A stretch of DNA of 64,000 bases, from the NCBI RefSeq assembly GCF_000344155.1, contig NZ_BAOQ01000011.1, forward strand, positions 1-64,000, written 5' to 3'. A program made the translations under genes and the position numbers. Shown in pieces: positions 8,513-19,286 of the stretch. How positions within the stretch are numbered: the first letter of the stretch is position 1; every line of letters starts with the position of its first letter. This stretch comes from Gordonia paraffinivorans NBRC 108238 (GTDB lineage: Bacteria > Actinomycetota > Actinomycetes > Mycobacteriales > Mycobacteriaceae). The notes below the pieces were generated by a model. It saw only the letters and a program-made list of their open reading frames with translations. It was not told where the DNA came from and searched no databases.

Positions 8513-9525
8513 CGCGACCAACCAATCGTCAGCAGGCCGCCGCGGCGGCCCGACAGCAGGCTGCTGCCGCCATGGCAATGTCCGGTGCCGTCGATCTCGG
8601 CGTGATCAAGGAGCGGGCCGAGGCACAACGTGCCGCCGCCCAGCGCGCCGAAGCGCAACGTGCCCAGACCCAGAACCAGAACCCGGCCGCCGGTGCCGGG
8701 GCCCCGGCCGGTCCGCCGGCGGGAGCACCACCCGCGGGGCCCGCGGTCATCGACGTCACCGAGGTGACGTTCGAGGCCGAGGTCCTCGACCGGTCGATGA
8801 GCCAGCTCGTCGTCGTCGACCTGTGGGCCGAATGGTGCGGTCCGTGCAAGCAGCTCTCGCCCGTGCTCGAGCGCCTGGCCGCGCAGTCGGGGGGACGCTG
8901 GGTGCTCGCAAAGGTGGACGTCGACGCCAATCCCCGTATCGCGCAGGCGTTCCGGGTCCAGTCGATCCCGATGGTCGTCGCGATCGTGCAGGGTCAGCCG
9001 GTCACCGCGTTCAACGGTGTCCGTTCCGAGGCGGAGATCACCGCCTGGATCGACGAGATCTTCGCCCAGGTCGGCCATGCGCTGACCGGCGCACCCGCCG
9101 ACGCGCCGGCCGAGGAGCCGACCGACCCGCGGATGGCGGCGGCCGAGGAGAAGATGAACGAGGGCGACTTCGACGGGGCGCTCGCGGTCTACCGTTCCAT
9201 CGTCGAGGCCGAACCGGACAACGTCGAGGCGGCGTCGGCGGCGCGGAATCTCGAGTTCATCCTGCGCGCGCGGGCGCACGACCCGTCGATCGTCGAGAAC
9301 GCAGCGCCGCACGATGTGGACGCGCAGCTCGCCGCGGCCGACGTCCTGCTGCTGTCGCAGAAGCCGGAGGAGGCGTTCGACCGGATCATCGGCGTCGTGC
9401 GCGTCACCGCGGGCGACGAGCGCGAGCGTGCCCGGACGCGTCTGCTCGAGCTGTTCGAGCTGTTCGATCCGGCCGAACCGTTCGTCGTGTCGGCGCGCCG
9501 CAAGCTCGCCATGGCGCTCTACTGA
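8509..9525 (+). CDS. Thioredoxin-TPR protein (YbbN/CnoX-like)
   Basis: A 338-residue cytoplasmic homologue of Rv1324. Residues 1-78 are an alanine/glutamine/proline-rich tail. The thioredoxin domain spans about 80-185, with the active site WAEWCGPC (C110 and C113) and a cis-proline in SIPMVV. A tetratricopeptide-like region follows from about 200 to 338. This layout matches the YbbN/CnoX chaperone-holdase family that protects proteins from oxidation. Here the CGPC pair is intact, so redox activity is possible. The GTG at 8509 overlaps the stop of the MFS gene (GTGA) and GAGGAG lies just upstream. The in-frame extension further upstream is not conserved sequence. Confidence 0.9.
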   Translation: MTRPTNRQQAAAAARQQAAAAMAMSGAVDLGVIKERAEAQRAAAQRAEAQRAQTQNQNPAAGAGAPAGPPAGAPPAGPAVIDVTEVTFEAEVLDRSMSQLVVVDLWAEWCGPCKQLSPVLERLAAQSGGRWVLAKVDVDANPRIAQAFRVQSIPMVVAIVQGQPVTAFNGVRSEAEITAWIDEIFAQVGHALTGAPADAPAEEPTDPRMAAAEEKMNEGDFDGALAVYRSIVEAEPDNVEAASAARNLEFILRARAHDPSIVENAAPHDVDAQLAAADVLLLSQKPEEAFDRIIGVVRVTAGDERERARTRLLELFELFDPAEPFVVSARRKLAMALY

Positions 9526-9541
9526 GCACGACTGGCCAACC

Positions 9542-9581
9542 GAGAAGGCTCACCGCCCCAGTGGGGAAGTGGGCCTTTCTC
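9542..9581. terminator. Bidirectional terminator between convergent operons
   Basis: An imperfect inverted repeat pairs GAGAAGGCTCAC (9542-9553) with GTGGGCCTTTCTC (9569-9581), enclosing CCCC/GGGG. One arm ends in a T-rich run. It separates the thioredoxin-like gene from glgB. Confidence 0.65.
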
Positions 9582-9618
9582 CGTCTTCGGACCCGGCGAG
9601 GTCGGAGCCGACCGGTGG

Positions 9619-11868
9619 TCAGGCGTTGCGCGGCGCGAGCCAGATGGCCGAGTTCGCGGGGAGCATGAGCTGCGCGGAGGTCGGACGGCCGTGCCAGGAC
9701 GGCCCGTCGGCGGTCACCGAGCCCAGGTTGCCCTTGCCGGCGCCGCTGTAGGCGTCGGCGTCGGTGTTGAGGATCTCGTCCCACACGCCCGCGCGCGGCA
9801 GACCCAGCCGGTAGTCGGTGCGGTCGACGCCGGAGAAGTTGAAGATGCACGCCACCACGGAACCGTCGGTGCCGAACCGCAGGAAGCTGATCACGTTGTT
9901 GGCGGTGTCGTTGGCGTCGATCCATTCGAACCCGAGCGGATCGGTGTCCTGCGTGTAGAGCGCCGGCGTGGCCCGGTAGACGCGGTTCAGGTCGGTGACG
10001 AGAGCCGAGATGCCCGAGTGCAGCTCGCCCTCCCAGCCCTCCAGCTGGTGCCAGTCGAGACTGCGGTTGTCCGCCCACTCGCCGACCTGGCCGAACTCCT
10101 GACCCATGAACAGCAGCTGCTTGCCCGGGTGCGACCACATGTAGGCCAGGTACACGCGTGCGCCGGCGGCCTTGGTGACGGAGTCGCCGGGCATCCGCGT
10201 CCACAACGTCCCCTTGCCGTGGACCACCTCGTCGTGTGACAGCGGCAGGACGAAGTTCTCGCTCCACGCGTACATCAGCGAGAAGGTGATCTCGTGATGG
10301 TGGAAGCTGCGGTGCACCTGATCCCGGGACAGATAGTCGAGGCTGTCGTGCATCCAGCCCATGTTCCATTTGAAGCTGAACCCGAGGCCTCCGAGGTCGG
10401 TCATCCGGGTGACGCCCGGCCATGCGGTGGACTCTTCGGCGACCGTGACGACGCCCGGGAAGTGCTTGTGCACCGTCGCGTTGGTCTCCTGCAGGAACTG
10501 CACCGCCTCGAGGTTCTCGCGGCCGCCGTGGATGTTCGGACGCCACTGGCCGTCCGGCCGCGAGTAGTCGAGATAGAGCATCGACGCGACGGCGTCGACG
10601 CGCAGTCCGTCGATGTGGAACTCGCTGAACCAGTACAGGGCGTTGGCGACCAGGAAGTTGCGCACCTCGTGCCTGCCGAAGTCGAACACGTATGTGCCCC
10701 AGTCGAGTTGCTCGCCGCGCATCGGGTCGGCGTGCTCGTAGAGGGGAGTGCCGTCGAACCGTGCGAGAGCCCACTCGTCCTTGGGGAAGTGGGCGGGCAC
10801 CCAGTCGACGATCACGGCGATGCCACGCGAGTGGAGGTGGTCGACGAGATACCGGAAGTCGTCGGGGGTGCCGAATCGCGCGGTGGGTGCGTAATACGAG
10901 GTGACCTGGTAGCCCCACGACCCGCCGAAGGGGTGCTCGGCGACGGGCAGGAACTCCACGTGCGTGAACCCCTTCTCGACGACGTAGTCGGCGAGCTGGT
11001 GCGCGAGGTCGCGGTAGGAGAGGCCGTGTCGCCACGACCCCAGGTGCACCTCGTAGATCGACATCGGCTCGCGCTCGGGCGCCGACGCGGCGCGCCGTGC
11101 GATCCAGGAGTCGTCGGACCACTCGTGCGTCGACACCGTCACCACGGAGGCGGTCGACGGGGGAGGAGTGGTCCGGTACGCCATCGGGTCGGCCTTGTCC
11201 CGGACCACGCCGTCGGCGCCGTGCACGCGGAACTTGTAGAGCGCGCCGTCGCCGACGTCGGGGACGAACAACTCCCAGACCCCGCTGCTGCCGATCCTGC
11301 GCATGGGCGCACAGCGACCCGACCAGTGGTCGAAGTCGCCGATGACGGCGACACCGTGCGCATTGGGCGCCCACACGGAGAACGCGGTGCCGCGGACCTC
11401 GCCGTCGGGGGTGGTGTAGGAGACGACGCGGGCGCCGAGCACCTTCCACAGTTCCTCGTGCCGGCCCTCGCCGAACAGGTGCAGGTCCATCTCCCCGAGG
11501 CTGGGCAGGAACCGGTAGCCGTCGGCGACGACGAACTCCGAGGTGCCGCCGTCACCATCTGGGTAGACGACCCGGTAGCGGTAGTCCATCAGGTCCGCGA
11601 CGGGAACGGTGACGACCCACAGGTCGTCGGTCTGGCGGGTCATCGGGTGGTCGACGCCGCCGATCACCGCCGACACCGAGACCGCCCCGGGCCGCAGGGT
11701 TCGCAGGATCGTGGTGCCGCCGGGCGCCTCGTGCGCGCCGAGGAAGGCGTGCGGGTCCGGGTGGGTCAGGGAGTCGAGACGGCGCAGGTCGTGGTCGGTG
11801 GCCCGCGGGTCGGGCAGTGCGGAAGCGGTGTCGGGGGCGGACTCGGGATCGCGATCGGTCACGGGCAC
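9619..11868 (-). CDS. glgB: 1,4-alpha-glucan branching enzyme GlgB
   Basis: A 749-residue GH13 enzyme, homologue of Rv1326c, which introduces alpha-1,6 branches into glycogen or GlgE-made alpha-glucan. An N-terminal carbohydrate-binding module pair covers about residues 1-230 and the catalytic barrel about 240-640. Catalytic residues lie in GLRVDAVAS (Asp near 423), VAEEST (Glu near 477) and [10 protein letters not shown] (Asp near 547). An all-beta C-terminal domain ends in [10 protein letters not shown]. The GTG start at 11868 lies one base after the stop of glgE, so the two genes form a tight operon and should be co-translated. Length is normal for actinobacterial GlgB. Confidence 0.97.
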   Translation of the reverse strand: MPVTDRDPESAPDTASALPDPRATDHDLRRLDSLTHPDPHAFLGAHEAPGGTTILRTLRPGAVSVSAVIGGVDHPMTRQTDDLWVVTVPVADLMDYRYRVVYPDGDGGTSEFVVADGYRFLPSLGEMDLHLFGEGRHEELWKVLGARVVSYTTPDGEVRGTAFSVWAPNAHGVAVIGDFDHWSGRCAPMRRIGSSGVWELFVPDVGDGALYKFRVHGADGVVRDKADPMAYRTTPPPSTASVVTVSTHEWSDDSWIARRAASAPEREPMSIYEVHLGSWRHGLSYRDLAHQLADYVVEKGFTHVEFLPVAEHPFGGSWGYQVTSYYAPTARFGTPDDFRYLVDHLHSRGIAVIVDWVPAHFPKDEWALARFDGTPLYEHADPMRGEQLDWGTYVFDFGRHEVRNFLVANALYWFSEFHIDGLRVDAVASMLYLDYSRPDGQWRPNIHGGRENLEAVQFLQETNATVHKHFPGVVTVAEESTAWPGVTRMTDLGGLGFSFKWNMGWMHDSLDYLSRDQVHRSFHHHEITFSLMYAWSENFVLPLSHDEVVHGKGTLWTRMPGDSVTKAAGARVYLAYMWSHPGKQLLFMGQEFGQVGEWADNRSLDWHQLEGWEGELHSGISALVTDLNRVYRATPALYTQDTDPLGFEWIDANDTANNVISFLRFGTDGSVVACIFNFSGVDRTDYRLGLPRAGVWDEILNTDADAYSGAGKGNLGSVTADGPSWHGRPTSAQLMLPANSAIWLAPRNA

Positions 11869-11869
11869 C

Positions 11870-13870
11870 TCACTGGAGTCGGTAGGCGAGTCGCGCGGCC
11901 ACCGCCGGGTCGAGCGGCGGTAGGGCGAGGATGTGGGCGACCGCGCGCCAGGGCTCGAGCCGGACGTAGTTGTCCTGGCCCCACCAGTACTCCTCGCCGG
12001 ACACCTCGTCGATCACCGGGAAGCGGTCGTACCACTCGAAGCCGAGCTTGGGCAGGTCGAGCCAGACGGTCGATTCCTCCGCGCCGAAGGGATTGAGGTT
12101 GATGACCACGATGACGCGGTCGCCGGACACCGGATCGATCTTCGAGTAGGCGATCAGCGACTCGTTGTCGACGTGGTGGAAGTGGATGTTGCGCAGCTGT
12201 TGCAGCGCGGGGTGCCGGCGCCGGATCGCGTTGAGCGAGGTGATCCACGGCTCCAGCGACTCGCCGCGGCCGGCGGCCGCCTTGTAGTCGCGCGGGCGCA
12301 ACTCGTACTTCTCGGAGTCCAGGTACTCCTCGCTGCCCTCGGCCACCGCGACGTGCTCGTACAGCTCGTAGCCGCTGTAGACGCCCCACGTGGGTGCGAG
12401 CGTCGCAGCGAGCGCGGCCCGGAGCGCGAACATTCCGGGGCCGCCGTGCTGCAGGCTCGCATGCAGGATGTCCGGGGTGTTGACGAACAGGTTGGGTCGC
12501 GCCTCGTCGGCCTTGGCCGCGAGTTCACGGCCGAACTCCTCGAGCTCCCACTTGGCGGTCTTCCACGTGAAGTACGTGTAGGACTGGCTGAATCCCAGAC
12601 GGGCCAGGCCGTACAGCCGCGCGGGACGGGTGAACGACTCGGAGAGGAACAGCACGTCGGGATTGCGCTTCTTGACCTCGGTGATCAGCCATTCCCAGAA
12701 GTTCGGCGGCTTGGTGTGCGGGTTGTCGACGCGGAAGATCTCGACGCCGAGTCCGACCCAGTGCAACACCACCTTGAGCACCGCGCGGTAGATGCCGTTG
12801 CGGTCGTTGTCGAAGTTCAGGGGGTAGATGTCCTGGTACTTCTTCGGCGGGTTCTCGGCGTAGGCGATGGTGCCGTCCGGCTGGATGGTGAACCACTCGG
12901 GATGCTCGGTGGCCCACGGGTGGTCGGGGGCGCACTGCAACGCGAGGTCGAGCGCGACCTCCATCCCGAGCTCGCGGGTCCGGCTCACGAAGTACCGGAA
13001 GTCCTCCTCGGTGCCGAGCTGCGGGTGGATCGCGTCGTGCCCGCCGGCGGCCGAACCGATCGCCCACGGGGACCCGACGTCGTCCGGTCCGGCGACGAGG
13101 GTGTTGTTGCGGCCCTTGCGGTTGACCTCGCCGATCGGGTGGATCGGGGGCAGGTAGACGACGTCGAAACCCATGTCTGCGATCCGGGGCAGGTCCTCGG
13201 CGGCGGTGAGGAACGTCCCATGCACGGGGTTGCCCTCGTTGTCCCAGCCGCCGGTGGACCGCGGGAAGAACTCGTACCAGGAGCCGTAGAGGGCGCGGGA
13301 CCGGTCGACCCACACCCGGTAGGTGCGGCTCTTGGTGACGAGCTCGCGGACCGGGGCGTCGTGCAGCAGTTCGGCGACCTCGTCGGAGATGGCGAGGGCC
13401 ACCCGGTTCTCGACTCGGCGGCGCCGGGCGCGGAGCAGACGGGCGGCGTCGATGAGCAGCTCGCGGTTCTCGTCGGCCTGCAGCTCGGCGGCCCGCTCCA
13501 GGACGCGGGCACCGGTCTCGAGGTCGTTGGCCAGATCTGCGGCGCCCTGACCGGCGTCGAGCTTCTTGAGGACGGCCGAACGCCACGTCAGGTACGGGTC
13601 GCTCCAGGCCTCGATGCGGTACGACCAGAAGCCCACCCGGTCGGGGACGAAGGCGGCGTTGAACGTGTCGGGTTCGGGTGCCGGCGTCATCCGGATGTCG
13701 AGGACGCCGCGCCGCGGGGCCTCCACGTGCAGGGTCACGCCGAGTGCGTCGTGGCCCTCGCGCCAGGCCGTGGCACTGACCGGGAAGAACTCTCCGACAA
13801 CGGCTTTCGCGGGATGCTGACCGGCCGAGACCAGGGGTTGGATGTCGTCGATCCCCATGCGCCCGATCAC
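11870..13870 (-). CDS. glgE: Maltosyltransferase GlgE
   Basis: A 666-residue homologue of Rv1327c. GlgE transfers maltose from alpha-maltose-1-phosphate to growing alpha-1,4-glucan; in M. tuberculosis it is essential and a drug target. Its GH13 motifs are the nucleophile Asp in [12 protein letters not shown] (near 383), the acid/base Glu in FLSESFTRP (near 410) and the third Asp in [10 protein letters not shown] (near 464). The frame is open a further 27 codons upstream, but the GTG at 13870 has AGAGGAGG just before it and fits the conserved start [22 protein letters not shown]. glgB follows after one base. TreS and Pep2, which make the substrate, are not in this window. Confidence 0.96.
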   Translation of the reverse strand: MIGRMGIDDIQPLVSAGQHPAKAVVGEFFPVSATAWREGHDALGVTLHVEAPRRGVLDIRMTPAPEPDTFNAAFVPDRVGFWSYRIEAWSDPYLTWRSAVLKKLDAGQGAADLANDLETGARVLERAAELQADENRELLIDAARLLRARRRRVENRVALAISDEVAELLHDAPVRELVTKSRTYRVWVDRSRALYGSWYEFFPRSTGGWDNEGNPVHGTFLTAAEDLPRIADMGFDVVYLPPIHPIGEVNRKGRNNTLVAGPDDVGSPWAIGSAAGGHDAIHPQLGTEEDFRYFVSRTRELGMEVALDLALQCAPDHPWATEHPEWFTIQPDGTIAYAENPPKKYQDIYPLNFDNDRNGIYRAVLKVVLHWVGLGVEIFRVDNPHTKPPNFWEWLITEVKKRNPDVLFLSESFTRPARLYGLARLGFSQSYTYFTWKTAKWELEEFGRELAAKADEARPNLFVNTPDILHASLQHGGPGMFALRAALAATLAPTWGVYSGYELYEHVAVAEGSEEYLDSEKYELRPRDYKAAAGRGESLEPWITSLNAIRRRHPALQQLRNIHFHHVDNESLIAYSKIDPVSGDRVIVVINLNPFGAEESTVWLDLPKLGFEWYDRFPVIDEVSGEEYWWGQDNYVRLEPWRAVAHILALPPLDPAVAARLAYRLQ

Positions 13871-14011
13871 TCGAGGCCTCCTCTCGTCAGCTCCCGCGAT
13901 TGGCCAGGGTGCCTGATGGATCTCGCCTGCGTTGGAATCACCGCTACCCAACCTAGTGCCCCGCGCACGGGCTTGTCTTGTCGTAGGCCGACGCGGGGCG
14001 GCGGGTGGGGG

Positions 14012-16108
14012 TCAGCCCACCGGGCGGGGTGCGGCGGCCAGGCGGGACAGCGCCGAGCGGACGACCGCGGGATCGGTCGTCCGCCACATCGGCGGGAGAG
14101 AGGCGAGGAGGTATCCGGAATAGCCGGCCGTGGCGAGTCGGGAGTCGAGGACCGCGACGACCCCGCGGTCGTCCACCGATCGCAGCAGTCGTCCTGCTCC
14201 CTGGGCCAGCAGCAGTGCGGCATGGTTGGCCGCGACCGACAGGAAGCCGTTGCCCCCGCGGGCGTCGACCGCGCGTTGCCGGGCGGTCAGCAGCGGGTCG
14301 TCGGGGCGCGGGAACGGGATGCGGTCGATGATGACCAGGCTCAGCGAGGGGCCGGGCACGTCGACCCCCTGCCACAGCGACAGCGTCCCGAACAGGCAGG
14401 TCTCCGGGTCCTCGGCGAAGCGGCGGACCAGCGTCGAGGTGGTGTCGTCGCCCTGGCACAGCACCGGGAAGTCGCTGCGTTCCCGGATCGCCTCGGCGGC
14501 CTCCTTGGCCGCGCGCATCGACGAGAACAGGCCCAGCGTCCGGCCGCCGGCGGCCTTCACGAGATCGGCGATCTCGTCCATGGTGCGCGGCGCGATCCCG
14601 GAGCGTTCGGGCCGGGGGAGGTGCTTGGCCACATAGAGGATGGCCGATTTCGGGTAATCGAACGGGGAACCGGCGTCGAGGCCGGTCCAGCGGACCGAGC
14701 CGGAGTCCGACGGCACGGCCTTGCCGTTGGCCGTGGTGCCCCGCGCGGCGGCCGGATCGGGGCCGGGTTCGTCGGCGGCGGGCCGATCGGTGCCGCGCCC
14801 GGAGGCGGGCAGGCCCCAGGTCGCGGCCAGCGCGTCGAACGACCCGCCGATGGTCAGCGTGGCCGAGGTGAGCACGACCGTGGAGTTGGAGAACAGCGAC
14901 GCCCGCAGCAGGCCGCCCACCGACAGCGGCGCGATGTGCAGGACCGGGCGGGGCTCGGCCCCTCGCCGGGAGGTGTCGAGCGACACCCACACCACGTCGC
15001 GTCGTTTGGACTCGTCCGGTTCGTCGAAGGCGCCGAGGACGCGGACGACCGTGTCGTGCATGTCCTCCAGCGTGGTCAGCGCCGCCGATCGGGCTGCGGC
15101 GGCGCCGTCGTCGCCTCCGCCGGGCGGGCGGACCGGTCCGATGGCGGTGCGTGTCTGCCACAGCCGATCACGCAGCATCGCCAGGACCGCGGTGGCGTCG
15201 GGCGGCAGCTGCGTCCACTGGGTCTTCGGCGCGGACTCGAGTAGTTCGCCGAGCTGCTCGCCGGCGCCGAGTAGCGCGTCGGCGGTCTCCTCGTCGACCA
15301 GCTTGCCGACCCGGCGCGACACGAGTGCGACCGATGCCGTCGACAACTCGTCGGTGGCCACCGACGTCATGCGGTCGACGAGTTCGTGGGCCTCGTCGAT
15401 GATGACCACGTCGTGCTCGGGCAGTACGTTGGCCGGGCTCGTCGCGTCGATCGCCAGCAGCGCATGGTTGGTGACCACCACGTCGACCTTCGCCGACTGC
15501 CGCCGCGCCTGCTCGGCGAAACAGTCCTCGCCGTAGGAGCAGTTGGCCGCGCCCAGGCATTCGCGCGCCGACACGCTCACCTGGCGCCACGACCGGTCGG
15601 TCACGCCGGGCACGAGGTCGTCGCGGTCGCCGGTCTCGGTGTCGCTGCTCCACTCGCGCAGGCGGGTGACCTCGCGGCCGGTGCGGGACAGCTCGAACGG
15701 GTCGAACAGCTCGGTGTCCGGCTCCTCCGCGGTGCCCGCATGGATCTTGTTGAGGCACAAGTAGTTTCCGCGCCCTTTGAGGATCGCGAAGGTGGGCTTG
15801 CGGCCGAGGGGCTTCTGCAGCGCGTTCGCCAGGCGGGGCAGGTCGCGCTCGATGAGCTGCCGCTGCAGGGCGATCGTCGCCGTCGACACCACGACGGTGC
15901 GCCCGGACTCCACGGCGTGCCGGATGGCCGGCACCAGATAGGCCAGCGACTTGCCGGTGCCGGTGCCGGCCTGCACGGCCAGGTGCTCACCGGTGTCGAT
16001 GGCGTGGGCCACGGCGTTGGCCATGGTGACCTGGCCCTCGCGGCGGCGGCCACCGAGAGCGGTGACCGCGGCGTCGAGCAGTTCGGTCACCTCGGGTGTG
16101 TTGGCCAT
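14012..16108 (-). CDS. dinG: DinG-family ATP-dependent helicase (XPD-like, Fe-S)
   Basis: A 698-residue superfamily 2 helicase, homologue of Rv1329c, that unwinds 5'-overhang, R-loop and G-quadruplex substrates in DNA repair. Walker A is GTGTGKS at 48-54 and the Walker B DEAH box is at 238-241. Four cysteines that would hold a 4Fe-4S cluster are C118, C184, C190 and C196, the last three in RECLGAANCSYGEDC. Motifs TSATL and QGAGRLLRS lie in the second RecA domain. Residues of about 440-480 form a poorly conserved proline/alanine-rich insertion. The gene lies 87 bp downstream of pncA and about 140 bp upstream of glgE on the same strand. Confidence 0.95.
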   Translation of the reverse strand: MANTPEVTELLDAAVTALGGRRREGQVTMANAVAHAIDTGEHLAVQAGTGTGKSLAYLVPAIRHAVESGRTVVVSTATIALQRQLIERDLPRLANALQKPLGRKPTFAILKGRGNYLCLNKIHAGTAEEPDTELFDPFELSRTGREVTRLREWSSDTETGDRDDLVPGVTDRSWRQVSVSARECLGAANCSYGEDCFAEQARRQSAKVDVVVTNHALLAIDATSPANVLPEHDVVIIDEAHELVDRMTSVATDELSTASVALVSRRVGKLVDEETADALLGAGEQLGELLESAPKTQWTQLPPDATAVLAMLRDRLWQTRTAIGPVRPPGGGDDGAAAARSAALTTLEDMHDTVVRVLGAFDEPDESKRRDVVWVSLDTSRRGAEPRPVLHIAPLSVGGLLRASLFSNSTVVLTSATLTIGGSFDALAATWGLPASGRGTDRPAADEPGPDPAAARGTTANGKAVPSDSGSVRWTGLDAGSPFDYPKSAILYVAKHLPRPERSGIAPRTMDEIADLVKAAGGRTLGLFSSMRAAKEAAEAIRERSDFPVLCQGDDTTSTLVRRFAEDPETCLFGTLSLWQGVDVPGPSLSLVIIDRIPFPRPDDPLLTARQRAVDARGGNGFLSVAANHAALLLAQGAGRLLRSVDDRGVVAVLDSRLATAGYSGYLLASLPPMWRTTDPAVVRSALSRLAAAPRPVG

Positions 16109-16195
16109 GGGGGAGTGCGGCGTCCTTCGTGAAGAGTGCGGAGTCGGGTGGCGGGGCTGCTGCTGTTCAGACGGAACGGCCCGCCCGTCGGTTCC

Positions 16196-16813
16196 CTAGG
16201 TCTGAGAGGAACCGGTGGAACCGTCGTAGATCAGGTCGCCGACGAGCTCGACCCCGGCCTCGCGCATCTGCTTGCACGCCGCCTCGCAGGTCTTGTCGGA
16301 CACCCCGGCCGTGAAGTTCAGCAGCACCCGGGTGGTGAAACCCTCCGCGGCCGCGTCGAGCGCGGTGGCGCGCACGCAGTGATCGGTGGCGATGCCGACG
16401 ATGTCGACGGAGGACACGTGGTGGTCGCGCAGCCACTGCGCCAGGGTGGTCCCGTCCTCGGCGGCTCCCTCGAAACCCGAGTAGGCCGCGGCGTATTCGC
16501 CCTTGGAGAAGACCTCCTGCACCGGGTCGGTGTCGAGTTCGGGATGGAACGCCACCCCGTCGGTGCCGGCCCGGCAGTGCGGCGGCCACGAGTCGACGTA
16601 GTCCGGCTCGTCGGAGAAGTGGTCGCCGGGATCGATGTGGTGGTCGCGGGTCGCGACGACGGTCTCGTACTCGCCGAGGATCTTCGAGATCGCGCGCGCC
16701 ACCGCGGCGCCGCCGCTGACCGCGAGCGCGCCGCCCTCGCAGAAGTCGTTCTGCACGTCGACGACGATCAACGCGTCGGCCGGCGTGGTGCCGTCGTTGC
16801 GTTCGATGCTCAT
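16196..16813 (-). CDS. pncA: Nicotinamidase/pyrazinamidase
   Basis: A 205-residue isochorismatase-fold amidase that deamidates nicotinamide to nicotinate in NAD salvage. Homologues also activate pyrazinamide. The catalytic triad is visible as D19 (VVDVQNDFC), K104 (VFSKGEY) and C146 (ATDHCVRATA). The metal ligands are D57, H59, H65 and probably H79. The ATG at 16813 has AGGGAG upstream at good spacing. It lies 37 bp downstream of pncB in the same orientation, so both salvage steps are encoded together. In M. tuberculosis pncA is elsewhere in the genome, so this linkage differs from that species. Confidence 0.95.
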   Translation of the reverse strand: MSIERNDGTTPADALIVVDVQNDFCEGGALAVSGGAAVARAISKILGEYETVVATRDHHIDPGDHFSDEPDYVDSWPPHCRAGTDGVAFHPELDTDPVQEVFSKGEYAAAYSGFEGAAEDGTTLAQWLRDHHVSSVDIVGIATDHCVRATALDAAAEGFTTRVLLNFTAGVSDKTCEAACKQMREAGVELVGDLIYDGSTGSSQT

Positions 16814-16850
16814 CGCAACACTCCCTGACAGATCGAAGGTGTTCTGCTCG

Positions 16851-18155
16851 TCAGTCGAGCACGTAGCGCGTCGGGACCGCCGGGTCGCCGTGGGACAGGC
16901 CCAGGCCCTCCCAGGGCAGGCTCACCAGCCCGGCGGCGAGGCGTTCGCGCGCGTCGGACAGGGTCGGCAGCGGTTCCACCGGCTCCCCGCCGCGGACCAG
17001 CGGGATCTGCAGGTCGCGCAGCTGCAGGCCGTCGGCGTCGGGACGTGGTCCGTCGGCGCGGTAGACGATCTCCTCCACGATCGTCCCACTGCTGCGCGCG
17101 GCGCGTACCGCCGCCTTCGCCCCGCCCCGCGACTCCTTGTGGCTCGACCGCTTGGCGACGGGCATCCCGTCGACCTCGACGAGCTTGTAGACCATACCCG
17201 CAGTCGGTGCGCCGCTTCCGGTCACCAGCGAGGTGCCCACCCCGTAGATGTCGACCGGTTCGGCTCGCAGGGATGCGATCGCGTACTCGTCGAGGTCGCC
17301 GGAGACGACGATCTTGGTCTTGGTGGCGCCGAGCGCATCGAGTTGCTCGCGCACCTTTCGGGCGAGGACGCCCAGGTCGCCGGAGTCGATGCGAACCGCG
17401 CCGAGCCCGGTGCCCGCGACCTCGATCGCGTTCTGCACGCCCCGGGTGATGTCGTAGGTGTCCACGAGCAAGGTGGTGCCCACGCCGAGGGCCTCGACCT
17501 GCGCGGCGAAGGCGGCCTTCTCGTCGGGGCCGTCGGGACCGGTGAAACCGAGCGTGAAGGCGTGGGCGGCGGTGCCCGCGCTCGGCACGCCGAACCGCCG
17601 GTTGGCCTCCAGATTCGACGTCGCCGACAGCCCGGCGATGTAGGCGGCGCGTGCCGAGGCGACCGCGGCGCGCTCGTGGGTGCGCCGCGAGCCCATCTCG
17701 ATGATCGGCCGGGAACCGGCGGCGCTCACCATGCGCGCGGCGGCCGAGGCGATCGCGCTGTCGTGGTTGAGGATCGACAGGACCAGGGTCTCGAGCAGGA
17801 CGGCCTCGGCGAACGTGGCGCGCACCGTCAGGATGGGCGAGCCCGGGAAGTACAGCTCGCCTTCGCGGTAGCCGTCGATGTCGCCGGAGAAGCGATAGTC
17901 GCGCAGCCACTCGACGGTGTCGGGGTCGAGGAACTTCTCGACGACCGCGATCTCGTCGTCGCCGAACCGGAAGTGGGCGAGCTCGTCGATGAGGCGTCCG
18001 GTACCCGCGACGACGCCGTAGCGCCGGCCGTCGGGGAGGCGTCGGGCGAACACCTCGAACACGCACCGGCGGTGCGCAACCGGCTGGCGGAGCGCCGCCG
18101 CGACCATGGTCAACTCGTAGTGATCGGTCAGCAGCGCGGTGTTGTCGATGCTCAC
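16851..18155 (-). CDS. pncB: Nicotinate phosphoribosyltransferase
   Basis: A 434-residue homologue of Rv1330c (pncB1). It joins nicotinate, the product of the PncA reaction, with PRPP to form nicotinate mononucleotide. Family features are the start [13 protein letters not shown], the [11 protein letters not shown] segment and [11 protein letters not shown], which contains the histidine phosphorylated in this family. Further on are [10 protein letters not shown] and YGVGTSL. The GTG at 18155 is chosen because it fits the conserved N-terminus. Only 20 bp separate it from the clpS start on the other strand, so its promoter must lie inside the clpS coding region. Confidence 0.95.
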   Translation of the reverse strand: MSIDNTALLTDHYELTMVAAALRQPVAHRRCVFEVFARRLPDGRRYGVVAGTGRLIDELAHFRFGDDEIAVVEKFLDPDTVEWLRDYRFSGDIDGYREGELYFPGSPILTVRATFAEAVLLETLVLSILNHDSAIASAAARMVSAAGSRPIIEMGSRRTHERAAVASARAAYIAGLSATSNLEANRRFGVPSAGTAAHAFTLGFTGPDGPDEKAAFAAQVEALGVGTTLLVDTYDITRGVQNAIEVAGTGLGAVRIDSGDLGVLARKVREQLDALGATKTKIVVSGDLDEYAIASLRAEPVDIYGVGTSLVTGSGAPTAGMVYKLVEVDGMPVAKRSSHKESRGGAKAAVRAARSSGTIVEEIVYRADGPRPDADGLQLRDLQIPLVRGGEPVEPLPTLSDARERLAAGLVSLPWEGLGLSHGDPAVPTRYVLD

Positions 18156-18163
18156 TGTGGCGT

Positions 18164-18169
18164 TACCCT
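18164..18169 (+). promoter_or_regulatory. -10 box TACCCT of clpS, leaderless
   Basis: TACCCT ends exactly 6 nt before the clpS ATG at 18176. The -35 region would lie inside the first codons of pncB. Confidence 0.65.
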
Positions 18170-18175
18170 GTCTTC

Positions 18176-18499
18176 ATGGCGCTTGACGAAACTCGTGCGC
18201 ACGAGGCTACCCCCGGCGGCACTGCGGTGGCCGAACCCGCGGTCGCCGACGGCGCGGCGGACCTCGACAAGCCCTGGATGACCATCGTGTGGGACGACCC
18301 CGTCAATCTGATGCGGTACGTCACCTATGTGTTCCAGAAGATCTTCGGCTACTCCGAGGCGCGGGCCAACGAACTGATGATGCAGGTCCACACCGAGGGC
18401 AAGGCCGTGGTCTCCAGCGGCGACCGCGACAAGGTGGAGAGCGACGTGCGCAAACTCCATGCGGCCGGTCTCTGGGCCACGATGCAGCGCGATTCATGA
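18176..18499 (+). CDS. clpS: ClpS protease adaptor
   Basis: A 107-residue adaptor, homologue of Rv1331, that delivers N-degron substrates to the ClpC1/ClpP protease. About 30 disordered N-terminal residues precede the folded core, which has the family signatures [28 protein letters not shown] and the C-terminal GLWATMQ. The Asp-Asp and Met/His positions that line the N-degron pocket are present. The ATG at 18176 fits the TACCCT box 6 nt upstream. The DUF2017 gene follows after 79 bp, as in M. tuberculosis. Confidence 0.95.
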   Translation: MALDETRAHEATPGGTAVAEPAVADGAADLDKPWMTIVWDDPVNLMRYVTYVFQKIFGYSEARANELMMQVHTEGKAVVSSGDRDKVESDVRKLHAAGLWATMQRDS

Positions 18500-18578
18500 G
18501 CAGGCGCTCGGCGTGCCGCGCCCCGCGACCGGGAAGCCCCCGGGACCACATCGGAGACCGGTGAGGGGACACTGACGC

Positions 18579-19154
18579 GTGCGCACCTGGAAACGCAAAG
18601 GGCGCGGGGACGGGGTCCGCATCGTCTCCCAGCTCGACTCCCACGAGGCCGAACTGCTCGCCTCACTGGTCTCGTCGATGTGCGAGCTCCTCACCGAGCG
18701 TTCCGACACCGCGCCCCGCGACGCGCTGTCGGAGGTGACCGGGATCCGCACCGGCCACTCCGAGCCGCCGGACGACGCCACACTCGGACGCCTGTTGCCG
18801 GATTTCCATCGTCCCGACCAAGACGAGCAGTTGTCGGCCGAGGTCGTCAACGGCCGGCTCAACTCGGCGCTGCGCAGCGTCAACGAGCCGAAGATCATCG
18901 ACGCCAAGCTCTCCGCGGCACACGTCCTGCTCGACACCCTGCCCGCTAGCGGGGGCGACCTTTCGCTGACCGTCGACGAGGCGGAGGCCTGGCTGACCGC
19001 CCTCAACGACGTGCGGCTCGCGCTCGGCGCGATGCTCGGCATCTCCGAGGACACCCCGGACCAGCTGCCGTCCGATCATCCGCACGCGGCACACCTCGAC
19101 GTCTATCACTGGCTCACGGTGATGCAGGACCTGCTCGTCGAAGCGGTGATGTGA
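18579..19154 (+). CDS. DUF2017 protein, Rv1332 homologue
   Basis: A 191-residue soluble protein of unknown function, regularly found beside clpS in actinobacteria. It is mostly helical, with conserved stretches MRTWKRKG, LNSALRSVNEP and the C-terminal VYHWLTVMQDLLVEAVM. In M. tuberculosis this position is annotated as a possible transcriptional regulator (Rv1332), but I see no clear DNA-binding motif here. The GTG at 18579 is preceded by a purine-rich GGTGAGGGG site. Co-occurrence with clpS suggests a link to regulated proteolysis, which is inference. Confidence 0.82.
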   Translation: MRTWKRKGRGDGVRIVSQLDSHEAELLASLVSSMCELLTERSDTAPRDALSEVTGIRTGHSEPPDDATLGRLLPDFHRPDQDEQLSAEVVNGRLNSALRSVNEPKIIDAKLSAAHVLLDTLPASGGDLSLTVDEAEAWLTALNDVRLALGAMLGISEDTPDQLPSDHPHAAHLDVYHWLTVMQDLLVEAVM

Positions 19155-19286
19155 CCGCCGCCGGCTGACCTAGAGTTCGGTGGGGACGGTTCGGACCTTT
19201 CGGGCATCTCACGTTCTCGGCTGGGTGCCCGGACGGCGGTCGACCGCCACCGGGGACGACACAGGCGGGGGAGAGCGGAGGAACGC

